From Bacteroidetes bacterium 4572_114 (GTDB lineage: Bacteria; Bacteroidota; Bacteroidia; Bacteroidales; 4484-276): a DNA stretch of 14,109 bases. Of the stretch, positions 1 through 6,577 are shown piece by piece. A model generated the notes under the pieces. The model was given only the letters and a program-made list of their open reading frames with translations, searched no databases and was not told where the DNA came from. How positions within the stretch are numbered: position 1 is the first letter of the stretch; each line of letters opens with the position of its first letter. The stretch lies in assembly GCA_002254335.1 (NCBI GenBank), contig NIVA01000065.1, positions 1 to 14,109 on the forward strand, given 5' to 3'. A program made the position numbers and the translations under genes.

Positions 1-197
1 ATAACCTGAAAACCCTCTATAAAAACTAATTACATCACCAATCATGTGTGTTTATCATACCTGCGGAAGATTGAGAGGTGAAATAAAAAAGAAGTAATTG
101 AAAGAAATGTGCAAATATAGTGCAGGTAAAAATTTTAATTGCAATAAACGGTAGTATTCACGGAGGCCGGATTATTAGGTTGCAAACACTTGTATGA

Positions 198-314
198 ACC
201 GGCAATAAATATCGACTGATCGTTGAAGGTAATTATAAGAGACGATGGGTTTTCATCCGGTTTATAGGAACTCACGATGATGATTATAACAGAATTGATG
301 CTGAAGAAATATAA
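198..314 (+). pseudogene. higB: Remnant of HigB-family toxin (C-terminal part only)
   Basis: HigB-family toxins are RelE-like mRNA interferases made with a HigA antitoxin. From 201 the frame reads GNKYRLIVEG, then RRWVFIRFIGTHD and NRIDAEEI, ending in TAA at 312-314. This matches the conserved C-terminal half of the family (GN-[KE]-x-R, then the FIRF-GTH block and a final D-AE). Immediately upstream the frame has a TGA stop at 195-197, just where the family's FN-x-x-GN strand should be. Positions 1-197 contain no recognisable N-terminal half in any frame; I see nothing else in that stretch. The HigA remnant starts 4 bases after the stop, the normal higB-higA order and spacing. This copy cannot make a toxin. 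The match is from recalled family sequence and was not computed. Confidence 0.72.
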
Positions 315-318
315 GATT

Positions 319-629
319 ATGGAAAATAAAGTTCTAAAAACGGAAGAAAATTATAATCAGGCATTAAAAAGGTTTGAAGTAATTTTTCATGCACCCTCAG
401 GCACAAAAAAGGGAGATGAACATTTCCACATTAATGCCCCCGGCCCAATTGAAGCCATAAAATTCAGGATGTAACAGATGGGGATGAACAAAAAAGATTT
501 AGCCCGGATAATTGGATATAAGATCAGGGTTTCAGAGATTTTTAGCCGCAAAAGAAAATTGTCTTTAAGATGATCAGGAATTTACACAGAAAATTGAACA
601 TCATTTATCAATCATTGATAAGTGACTAA
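319..629 (+). pseudogene. higA: Decayed HigA-type antitoxin (HTH), three lesions
   Basis: HigA antitoxins bind HigB and repress their own operon through an Xre-like helix-turn-helix. The frame from ATG 319 reads MENKVLKTEENYNQAL, then GTKKGDE, then IEAIKFRM, all typical of the N-terminal half. There are three lesions. (1) GDE runs straight into HFHINAPGP, so about 14 residues (the ELLLLLV-type helix) are missing in frame. (2) A TAA at 472-474 replaces the expected Glu after IKFRM. (3) After the stop the HTH continues in frame (MNKKDLARIIG, RVSEIFSRKRKLSL) to about 567; then the frame breaks and resumes as MIRNLHRKLNI...LISD, ending at TAA 627-629. One lost A near 567 accounts for this (TTA-AAG-ATG became TTAAGATG). 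The stop and the deletion together make a functional antitoxin very unlikely. Confidence 0.8.
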
Positions 630-864
630 ATTAATTTGATCCCGCACATGCGGGATGGTATGTGCAAATCCAGACGGACGGACTATGTCCGTTTTAAAAT
701 AAAAGCCCTCGGGGAACCTGAAAAAACTGACGCAGGTTTACACAGATACAACGGATTGAAAACCCGCCTGACCAGCGAAAACCCGCGTCTGAAAATATCG
801 TTAACATTAGTGACTTTTTGAGAGCCTATTGACCCGGCAAAATTTGTTTATGATTTCTTAAATG
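630..864. other. Gene-free spacer with two small hairpins
   Basis: No gene with recognisable homology is seen. The spacer holds an 8-bp stem with a 2-base loop at 639-656 (ATCCCGCA / TGCGGGAT) and a 6-bp stem at 674-692 (ACGGAC / GTCCGT) followed by TTTT and an A-rich stretch, which could be a weak terminator. The 61-codon ORF that crosses it has no domain-like composition and covers both hairpins. Confidence 0.5.
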
Positions 865-991
865 AGTCCGGTCTAAAAAGCCATATTTTGCCGCGAATGC
901 GCTAATATATTTTTATAATCACTTTGTAGTCATGTGTTTGAAAATAATTAAATTTCACAAATTTTCAAAAACTTCGTTTTTAGACCGGACT
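865..991. mobile_element. MITE-like element, copy 1 (127 bp)
   Basis: A 127-bp unit bounded by perfect 15-bp inverted repeats: AGTCCGGTCTAAAAA at 865-879 and its reverse complement at 977-991. A second copy with the same ends and interior lies at 10298-10460. The shared interior includes GCCATATTTTGCCGCGA, TGCGCTAAT, TGTGTTTGAAAATAA and TTTTCAAAAACTTCG. The inner right end, AAAAAC-TTC-GTTTTT, can itself fold. There is no coding capacity. I cannot define a target-site duplication with confidence. It lies 17 bp beyond the stop of the OmpA gene fragment, so it could also act as a transcript end for that gene. The non-autonomous mobile element reading is inferred from the inverted ends and two copies; the parent transposase is not in the window. 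Confidence 0.7.
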
Positions 992-1008
992 TTTAAATTC
1001 AAAACACT

Positions 1009-1989
1009 TCACTGCTCATTCTCCAAAATATTAATCTCAGTCCGCCTGTTTTTGGCCCTCCCCGGCCCGGTATCATTTTCGGCAACGGGCATTGATGAAC
1101 CAAACCCTTTGTAGGCCAGGCGGTGGGCATCTATTCCGTTTTCAATCAAATAATCATACACCGATTTGGCCCGCTTGCCCGATAGCCCTATATTATAATC
1201 AACATCGCCCACATTATCGGTATGCCCCCTTATTTCTACCTTTAGCCCGGGATTATGATTCAAAAACCCAATCAACTTATTTAGCTCTGCCGAGGATGAT
1301 GCTTTAAGCTGATAACTATCTGTGAGGAAAAAGATATTCCGCAGGATCATAGTTTCACCTTTTTTAATAGGTGTAAGTTCCACATCAATAAAAAAAGGTT
1401 GAATGACGCTGGTGAGGCCCTTCAAAGCAAAATTCTCAGAATAAAACAAATATCCTTCGGCAGAAACATTTAATGCATATTGGTGGTTGGTTGGGATGCA
1501 CACCAGGAATTCGCCGCTGGCAGGATCGGAAAACGACCTGACAATTTCTTTGCCATTAGATAAATCAATCAGGCTAAAGTAGGCCTCCAAGGGTCTTTTT
1601 GTCACTTTATCCCTCACCACACCTTTCATAAAAGTTGATGCTATTGGTTTTGCAGGCCCGAATAGTTGAAATTCAAAAATATCATACCCCCCCATGCCAT
1701 CTTGCTGGTTGGAGGAGATGTAAGCTTTATCGCCCCAGGCATTTACAATAATATTTAATTCATCGGAAGGGGTGTTTACAGGATAGCCCAGATTCACAGG
1801 CCCTGTCCAATTTCCGGTTGAATCCATACGTGAAACAAAAAGGTCCATCCCACCCAGACCCACATGCCCATCAGAAGAGAAATACAATGTTTGCCCATCA
1901 GGGTGGATGTAGGGGGCCATTTCGGAGCCTTTTGTGTTTATTGTCCCCCCCAAATTTTCGGGTTTCGACCATTCACCATTATCCTGCAA
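1009..1989 (-). pseudogene. PorE-like OmpA/PD40 protein, C-terminal fragment
   Basis: This is the C-terminal part of an outer-membrane-associated protein that anchors to peptidoglycan. Residues 1-110 hold two PD40/WD40-like propeller repeats (IHPDGQTLYFSSDGH, GLGGMDLFV; KAYISSNQQDGMGGYDIF). Residues 120-207 form a carboxypeptidase-regulatory-like beta-sandwich (GVVRDKVTKRPL). Residues 213-323 are an OmpA C-terminal domain with HTDNVGDVDYNIGLSGKRAKS. Asp258 and Arg273 are 15 residues apart, like E. coli OmpA Asp271 and Arg286, which hold diaminopimelate. The ORF opens only at a TTG inside a propeller repeat, has no signal peptide and overlaps the end of the 1979-2875 frame by 11 bases. The two frames are therefore one broken gene. 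With that part, the domain order (TPR, propeller, regulatory domain, OmpA) is that of the type IX secretion protein PorE, but such genomes carry several paralogues. Confidence 0.85.
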
Positions 1990-2875
1990 CCGGATTAACG
2001 GGCGGACTTAGGTTGATTGGGTCAGAGGTTTTTCCCCCTAAAATCTTTGCAGCATAAATATCACAACTGCCGTAACCTCCGGGCCGGTGGCATCCGGCAA
2101 AGAGCAAAAACCGGCCATCAGGGGTGATGAACAGGGCGCCCTCATCACCCGAAGAATTTATTGGGGGCTTTAACTTTCTGGCTAAATCCCATGTATCAAC
2201 AACAGTTGGACGGTTGGAAAAATAAAAGTCCTCCCCTTTTCTAATGTCATCATCTTCGATCTGCCTCCGCGTAAAGTAAAGTTGCAATTCGTCAGGCCTC
2301 ACTGAATTGATGTACTCATTATTTGGCGAATTGACGCCCCCGCCCAAATTGACAGGCTCAAAAGGTACCGGGTGTTTCATCGCGTTTATCGAAAATATGC
2401 AACATGCCCTTAAAAACCCGGCATCCTCAGCACGGCCACCCGATGATCCGTACCGAAGGAATTTCTGAAACCTGGCAAGTGCCCTCGAATAATCAGCAAG
2501 CTCGAAATAGGATAACCCCAAAAAATACAATGCTTCGGGATATTTCTCGACATCCATCACGATAACACGGCCATATATTTCAATGGCTTCATTAAATTTT
2601 TCTGTTGTACGATAAACATCGCCCAAAAGCATATAAGCTTCCAGAAAATCCTTGTCTATAGAAATGGCTTTTTTCAATTCGGCTTCGGCCTCCTCATAAT
2701 CCAGAAGGTTGAAATTGTTCATACCACTCTCGTAAAACCTGATGGCGCGATTTGATGTTGTAGAAAGTTTCTGAGAAAACAGTTGGGTTGGGGCCAGCGC
2801 AAACATTGCCAGGAATAATAAACAAATCAACAGGTATTTTCGTGGCTTTTTTTTCAATCTATCAGATGTTTGCAT
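1979..2875 (-). pseudogene. PorE-like TPR/PD40 protein, N-terminal fragment
   Basis: The protein starts with a basic segment and a hydrophobic signal sequence (residues 13-35). TPR-like helices follow at about 41-145 (AIRFYESG, EAEAELKKAISID, AYMLLGDVYRTTEKFNEAIEIY, ALYFLGLSYFELADYSRAL). Two PD40 propeller repeats occupy about 170-285 (SVRPDELQLYFTRR; FITPDGRFLLFAGC, PGGYGSCDIYAAK). It stops after PINLSPPVNPVAG, which in this family normally runs on with W-[DE]-SQPS and a further repeat (DG-TLYF-SNR-GG-GG-DIW). That whole repeat, about 35-40 residues, is absent. The DNA passes directly, in another frame, to the repeat linker QDNGEWSKPENLG of the 1009-1989 frame. A deletion of a length not divisible by three best explains this. 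Alone, the product would lack the peptidoglycan-binding domain. The ATG follows a hydrophilic AT-rich leader with no Shine-Dalgarno site, as is usual in the phylum. Confidence 0.85.
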
Positions 2876-3058
2876 TGACCTTTATTTAACATGAAGTTTT
2901 AAAATAAATTGTGGAGGGGGGATGTCAGGTTTCCCATACGGGCTTGCTTCGCTTCGCAGGTTTCAAGTTTCCCTCCTTCGCTTCGCTTCGGCGGGCAGGC
3001 AGGTTTCAGGTTTCGATCATTAACACTGATGACTGATGACTGGTTTCGGGTTTTAAAC
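2876..3058. other. Spacer with low-complexity GTTTC/CTTCG repeats
   Basis: No gene is seen. The stretch carries short degenerate repeats typical of spacer DNA in this phylum: CAGGTTTC-like units recur at about 2925-3050, and TTCGCTTCG recurs at about 2948 and 2981. The 63-codon plus-strand ORF over it simply translates these repeats and runs into the terminator. Confidence 0.45.
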
Positions 3059-3096
3059 AAAAAAAAGGCTTTCCAGTACCGAGAAGCCTTTTTTTA
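3059..3096 (-). terminator. Intrinsic terminator, bidirectional shape
   Basis: A 12-bp stem (AAAAAAAGGCTT at 3060-3071, AAGCCTTTTTTT at 3084-3095) with a 12-base loop. A-rich and T-rich flanks give a U-tract on either strand. It lies about 70 bp past the end of the minus-strand fragment at 3168-3383, so it most likely ends transcription from the SEC-C gene side. No plus-strand gene reads into it. Confidence 0.8.
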
Positions 3097-3167
3097 TTGA
3101 ATTTCCTAAGCGGCTTCAACAACACAGAGTTAGTCCGTATGGAGTCGCCAAGGAAATAGAACGTTGA

Positions 3168-3383
3168 TTATTCAACAGTAATCCTTACGATTGAGGTTGT
3201 GGTGAACGGGTTTGGGTAATTTTGTGAAACAGATGAAATTTGAGTTTTATCATTACGAATATAGTATAAAAATGTTTCAGTTTTCAATCCCGAGAACTTT
3301 CGGGCCAGATTTGAGGTTTGAAGGCTGTTGGCCAAGGCGGAACACTCCATTGCCTCCCTGGTAAAACACCCACCTATCCCCAC
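3168..3383 (-). pseudogene. Fragment ending in a truncated T9SS type A sorting domain
   Basis: This 71-codon frame overlaps the last codons of the SEC-C gene by 10 bases. Its C-terminus reads SVSQNYPNPFTTTSIVRITVE and then stops. The motif SQNYPNPF followed by T-rich residues and I-R/P is the start of the type A C-terminal sorting domain, which normally runs about 70-80 residues and sends surface proteins through type IX secretion. Here the domain stops after about 20 residues, so the signal is incomplete. The preceding 40 residues match nothing I recognise. They include an imperfect CCCGA/TCGGG hairpin (3289-3304), which suggests spacer DNA read as protein. The likeliest reading is the tail of a lost secreted protein. 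A chance ORF with a lucky motif is possible but less likely given the length of the match. Confidence 0.45.
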
Positions 3384-4249
3384 ATCGGAAACTTGTTAAA
3401 CACAAGTGCCTCGATATATTGTATTTTCATGTTGGGGTATATTTGGTTATAAAAACCGATACAATCATTTTGTATGGCCAGGGCCTGTCCGGCATTTATA
3501 TTGCCGCATACCACCAAATATTCTGCAAAATAGAAAATAGCGTTAAACAAGCTTATCATTTTGGTAGCGTCCACAAAGACTGACATTTTACTGGTTAATA
3601 CGGCTACTTGTTTGTCCATTACATTTTTCGAGAAATCAAACAAAGCATTGTCCCTTTTTTTGGTATCCTTGTGCCATGAATGTAAATATTCATTGAGCTG
3701 TAGGTTATAATAATTTGCCGAGACCCACGACATCCCTGTTTTCTCCTTTAAAAACCTCCCGTAGTTAAGCGACATGTCGTTGTGCATTTTCCTGATTTTG
3801 CTGTTTGTAAAAGGCCGCACAGGTTTCCATATAGTAAAAGGCCGGAATATTGTTTCGAAAATATCTCTCCAATATTGTTGGGTGTAAACTTCGTCATTGA
3901 GTTTGATTTTAATTTTTTTTAGTTCGGCAATTAGGCCCGCAAAGTCATTATCAGAGAAATCCGGTTTCAAGTATTTGGTAACAATTTCATTAATAAGGGG
4001 GGGCATAATTTCATTGCCGCCAAATACCTCATCAGAATAGCAAATAGCTATGTGAACATTTTTTACCAGGTGGTGCAAATCGGAAGCCATATCAACCGCC
4101 AGGAGCAAGTTGACCACTTCAAATAGTTTGTCAACGTGATCGACAGGATATTGAATATAGTTTTCCAAATATCCTGATACTTCATCAACACGGTTTTTAG
4201 ATATCAGCCAGGTAATGATATAGTAATCATAATACCCAAAACTTTTCAA
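3374..4249 (-). pseudogene. SEC-C protein, C-terminal fragment after frameshift
   Basis: This frame encodes about 290 residues of a soluble, helix-rich protein with no signal peptide or membrane segment. I recognise no catalytic domain. It is rich in aromatic residues and Lys/Asp, for example GYYDYYIITWLISKN near its start and EYLHSWHKDTKKRDN around residue 190. It opens at a TTG within the 4227-4430 frame and overlaps it. Removing one T from the TTT on the coding strand at 4248-4250 joins the frames as VPGYILKSFGYYDYY, a smooth continuation. The two ORFs are therefore most simply one gene of about 358 codons encoding a cytoplasmic SEC-C-motif protein of unknown function. The frameshift is either a real mutation or a sequencing error in a short T run. 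Confidence 0.7.
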
Positions 4250-4430
4250 ATATGTATCCGGGAACCTCTCCAGGTTTCACATATTCTTGTCGGGCACTAT
4301 CATCCTCCATGGCCGCATCTTTTGTTAAGCAACATTTTTTATACTTCTTTCCGCTGCCGCAATGACAGGGGTCGTTTCTTCTGATTTTTTTCACTTTGTT
4401 AATTATTTTTTTCAACTGTTGTTCTGCCAA
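4227..4430 (-). pseudogene. SEC-C zinc-motif protein, N-terminal fragment
   Basis: Residues 17-35 read IRRNDPCHCGSGKKYKKCC, a textbook SEC-C zinc-binding motif (C-x-C-x8-C-C; Cys22, Cys24, Cys33, Cys34). It is best known at the C-terminus of SecA but is also found at the ends of many stand-alone proteins of unknown role. After it come acidic residues and PGEVPGYIFEKFWVL, then TGA. The adjacent frame (3374-4249) continues the protein. The start used here is a TTG. The frame is open upstream for 11 more codons (reading LNDEKQEKIE before the TTG) back to a TAA at 4464-4466, with no ATG, so an original start may have been lost. The function cannot be named from sequence. Confidence 0.75.
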
Positions 4431-4466
4431 TTCTATTTTTTCCTGTTTTTCATCATTCAGTATTTA

Positions 4467-4875
4467 ATTCGCAAATTTAACCAAAAGACAGGATGGTTGT
4501 AATTGTATTTGAAAAGAAAAATTAATATTTGGTGTTGAATACCCTGCTTCAAAGTATCTTTTAGGGTTGGTAAATTCAGTTTTTATCAAATCAGCAGTTT
4601 TGTAATTTTTATCCGGCCCTGTTAGTATTTCTAATGTCTTGCTTCTGGTTATCCGACCCTGTCAGGTCTTCGACTCTGACAGGGCTCGCACAAAAAACCT
4701 GACAGCCCCGATAACTATTGGGGGCAGAACCTGTAAGAGTTAATAAACTACTACAGCTTCATATAAATTAGAAAGTGGATTATGAGAAAAGAGCACAAAA
4801 AAAGTAGGGTATCCTCAAACTCATGCGGTATATAATCGTTAACACATTAATTCATTCATTAAAATTTATAGAAAC
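4467..4875. other. Divergent spacer between SEC-C gene and lipoprotein gene
   Basis: This region should hold the promoters of both divergent genes, but I cannot point to a convincing -33 TTTG / -7 TAnnTTTG pair for either. It contains a hairpin repeat at 4657-4684 and a CCTGACAG motif repeated nearby. No coding frame with recognisable similarity is present. Confidence 0.4.
4657..4684. repeat. Hairpin with CCTGTCAG / CTGACAGG arms
   Basis: A 9-bp perfect stem (CCCTGTCAG at 4657-4665, CTGACAGGG at 4676-4684) whose loop contains a further GTC-TTC-GAC mini-stem. There is no U-tract, so it is not a standard terminator. The motif CCTGACAG recurs about 15 bp downstream. This kind of dispersed palindrome is common in spacers of this phylum. 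Confidence 0.65.
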
Positions 4876-5565
4876 ATGAAAAAAATTAAATTAAATTTCG
4901 CCTTACTGGCACTATTAAGTTTTGGGTTACTGATGACTTCCTGCAAAAAGGACGATCAGACGATTATTGAAGATACCGACACCAGTTCAGCTGAATACGA
5001 TGCACTGGCCGAAGGCATTTTTAACGATGTGGGCAACATCACTGATGAAGCCTATTATTTAAACTCCGGCAATTACAAGTCAACCGATGGAGACACCCTA
5101 TTTCTGGGCCAATGTGCAACGGTTATTCTCGATACTGTGGTTTTTCCACATGAACTCACCATCGATTTTGGTGAAGAGAATTGCCTGTGCCTGGATGGAC
5201 GTTATCGCCGCGGGAAGATCATCAACACAGGTTTGATAACCCTGGCTGAAAATGGCGGCATCATTAGCTGGAATGCATCAAAAGAACGCGAATGGGTTGA
5301 GGGCAGCAATACCTGGAACAGGTGGGACGATGTATATCATATCACCGGTACAGCAGATGGCGTACGCGTATCCGGCCAAAGCTGGACAAAGGAAATAATA
5401 ATCCCGTTGAGGAGGGAATTGGTGTGCAGGTTTTTCGTTTCAGGCTCAGTTGAAATCATACCTGAGGAACGCCCTGCCCGGCTTCTTGATTATGGCGATG
5501 GCCAATGCGACAACCTGGCCACGGTAACTATCAATGGACGAACATATACAATACATTTGAAGTAA
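4876..5565 (+). CDS. Putative surface lipoprotein, apparently missing a central block
   Basis: The first 23 residues are a lipoprotein signal (ALLSFGLLMTSC, lipobox Cys23). CKKDDQ follows, which fits the X-K-(D/E)2-X surface-export signal described for Bacteroidota lipoproteins, so an outer-leaflet location is inferred. The rest matches a Bacteroidota family of unknown function with beta-sheet character: TIDFG, RRGKI, then ITLAENGGIISWNASKEREW, DDVYHITGTADG, FVSGSVEIIPEERPARLLDYG and CDNLATVTINGRTYTI. In relatives as I recall them, RRGKI is followed by a further block of about 45-50 residues (TFTGPYR-type, FxNYxV, GTKTVTN) before the ITL-NGG strand. Here RRGKI passes straight into INTGLITLAENGG at residues 115-120. 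The deletion keeps the frame, so a shortened product can be made. It stands alone, with its own terminator. Confidence 0.8.
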   Translation: MKKIKLNFALLALLSFGLLMTSCKKDDQTIIEDTDTSSAEYDALAEGIFNDVGNITDEAYYLNSGNYKSTDGDTLFLGQCATVILDTVVFPHELTIDFGEENCLCLDGRYRRGKIINTGLITLAENGGIISWNASKEREWVEGSNTWNRWDDVYHITGTADGVRVSGQSWTKEIIIPLRRELVCRFFVSGSVEIIPEERPARLLDYGDGQCDNLATVTINGRTYTIHLK

Positions 5566-5585
5566 TTTAATTGTTGATCCAAACT

Positions 5586-5615
5586 GATATTCCCGGGGCA
5601 TGTTCCGGGAATATC
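5586..5615 (+). terminator. Terminator-like hairpin after lipoprotein gene
   Basis: An 11-bp stem (GATATTCCCGG at 5586-5596, CCGGGAATATC at 5605-5615) with an 8-base loop, starting 21 bases after the lipoprotein stop and followed by the T-rich tail TTTATTTGTT. It probably ends the lipoprotein transcript and separates it from the sigma-factor gene. Confidence 0.7.
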
Positions 5616-5640
5616 TTTATTTGTTGTGGGATGGAAGACT

Positions 5641-5677
5641 GAGGTTAGAAGTTAGAGGTTGGAAGTTAGAGGTTGGA
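5641..5677. repeat. Short tandem repeat, about 14-bp unit
   Basis: The unit GTTAGAGGTTGGAA occurs about two and a half times in tandem (GGTTAGAA, GTTAGAGGTTGGAA, GTTAGAGGTTGGAT). It lies in the spacer ahead of the sigma-factor gene. No function is evident; this is spacer low-complexity DNA. Confidence 0.6.
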
Positions 5678-5860
5678 TGACGGATGCCGGGTAACAGAAA
5701 ATAGAAGACCGATTACAGATTACTGATCACCGATAACCTAATACTACCAACTTTCATATGAAGACTGAAAAACTTTCAATACAAAATAAGTTCATATTAA
5801 AAAACCAGCAGATAGAGAATATTTTCTACATTTACAACATAAATCAAAACGGGCTTTCTT

Positions 5861-6343
5861 TTGACAAAGGAACAATTTAAGGAAATATTCGATGGCTATT
5901 TCGACACAGTGCGTAATTATGTTTATTACCGCTCTGGCGATCAGGAACTGGCAACTGACGTTGCACAGGAAGCATTTATGCGAATTTGGGAAAAGCAGCT
6001 AAAGCCGGATAAAAACAAAACCAAAGCCCTGCTCTTTAAAATTGCCGGTGATTTATTCATCAGCAACTACAGAAAACAAAAAACAGAACAGAATTTTAAA
6101 TTGAACCTTAAGCCCGAAGTTAATTTTGAAACACCCGAAGACAAAATATCATTTGAAGAACTCAGGGAAAACTACGGGCTGGCTTTGCAACAACTGCCCG
6201 AAAAACAGAGGACAGTATTTTTGATGAGCCGCATGGACGAGATGACCTATACCGAAATAGCCGCTAACATCGGGCTGAGCGTTAAAGCAGTAGAAAAACG
6301 GATGACACAAGCATTGGCATATTTAAAAGAGGCATTAAAATAA
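5861..6343 (+). CDS. ECF-type RNA polymerase sigma factor (FecI-like)
   Basis: This encodes a 160-residue sigma-70 family factor with the two ECF domains. Region 2 spans about residues 5-70 (FKEIFDGYFDTVRNYVYYRSGDQELATDVAQ..., with DVAQEAFMRIWEKQ as the core-binding and -10 helix). Region 4 spans about 103-157 (LQQLPEKQRTVFLMSRMDE, then YTEIAANIGLSVKAVEKRM, the -35-recognising HTH). There is no extension. The start is a TTG: the frame is open upstream only to TAA 5840-5842 and holds no ATG, and starting at TTG 5861 gives the usual short MTKEQF-type N-terminus. The FecR-type anti-sigma gene follows after 234 bp and the STN receptor after that, the FecIRA-like order. Such factors usually drive the receptor gene and sometimes themselves. 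Confidence 0.92.
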   Translation: MTKEQFKEIFDGYFDTVRNYVYYRSGDQELATDVAQEAFMRIWEKQLKPDKNKTKALLFKIAGDLFISNYRKQKTEQNFKLNLKPEVNFETPEDKISFEELRENYGLALQQLPEKQRTVFLMSRMDEMTYTEIAANIGLSVKAVEKRMTQALAYLKEALK

Positions 6344-6353
6344 CCCATCCCCC

Positions 6354-6371
6354 CCCCGAAAGTTTTCGGGG
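6354..6371. repeat. Hairpin CCCCGAAA-GT-TTTCGGGG
   Basis: A perfect 8-bp stem with a 2-base loop, 11 bases after the sigma-factor stop and preceded by a run of nine C. There is no U-tract. The same CCCGAAAG/CTTTCGGG core forms the centre of the 34-bp palindrome at 10792-10825. It lies between the sigma and anti-sigma genes and might weaken read-through. The rest of the 234-bp gap holds G-rich short repeats and no gene. Confidence 0.65.
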
Positions 6372-6577
6372 TCTCATTGATGGGAAGGGAGTCCCACTGT
6401 AGCGGCCAGTGTGGCGGGGGTTCTCCTCCTCAAGGGGGAGTTAGAGGGGGTCTTCGGTAGCAGAAGTTTAGATAAATTAGTACAAAAAGTCAGGGTTTGA
6501 ATACATTTACAAATTGCTACAAATATTAAATCTGGTCATAAGTCTGTTAAAAATTCAAGCCCTGACTAAAAACATAA

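Noticed and set aside
636..821. 61-codon plus-strand ORF in the spacer after the HigA remnant
   Set aside because: It spans two hairpins and spacer repeats, has no domain-like pattern, and its start lies inside a palindrome.
865..991. Target-site duplication around MITE copy 1
   Set aside because: Both flanks are AT-rich and share TTAAA-like bases, but at different distances from the ends; no clean duplication can be drawn.
932..1114. 60-codon plus-strand ORF
   Set aside because: It starts inside the MITE-like element and runs antisense into the OmpA domain; a shadow frame.
2909..3100. 63-codon plus-strand ORF
   Set aside because: It translates low-complexity GTTTC/CTTCG repeats and ends inside the terminator hairpin.
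4227..4270. Programmed ribosomal frameshift in the SEC-C gene
   Set aside because: The site lacks a classic slippery heptamer and I see no stimulatory structure; a mutation or base-call error is simpler.
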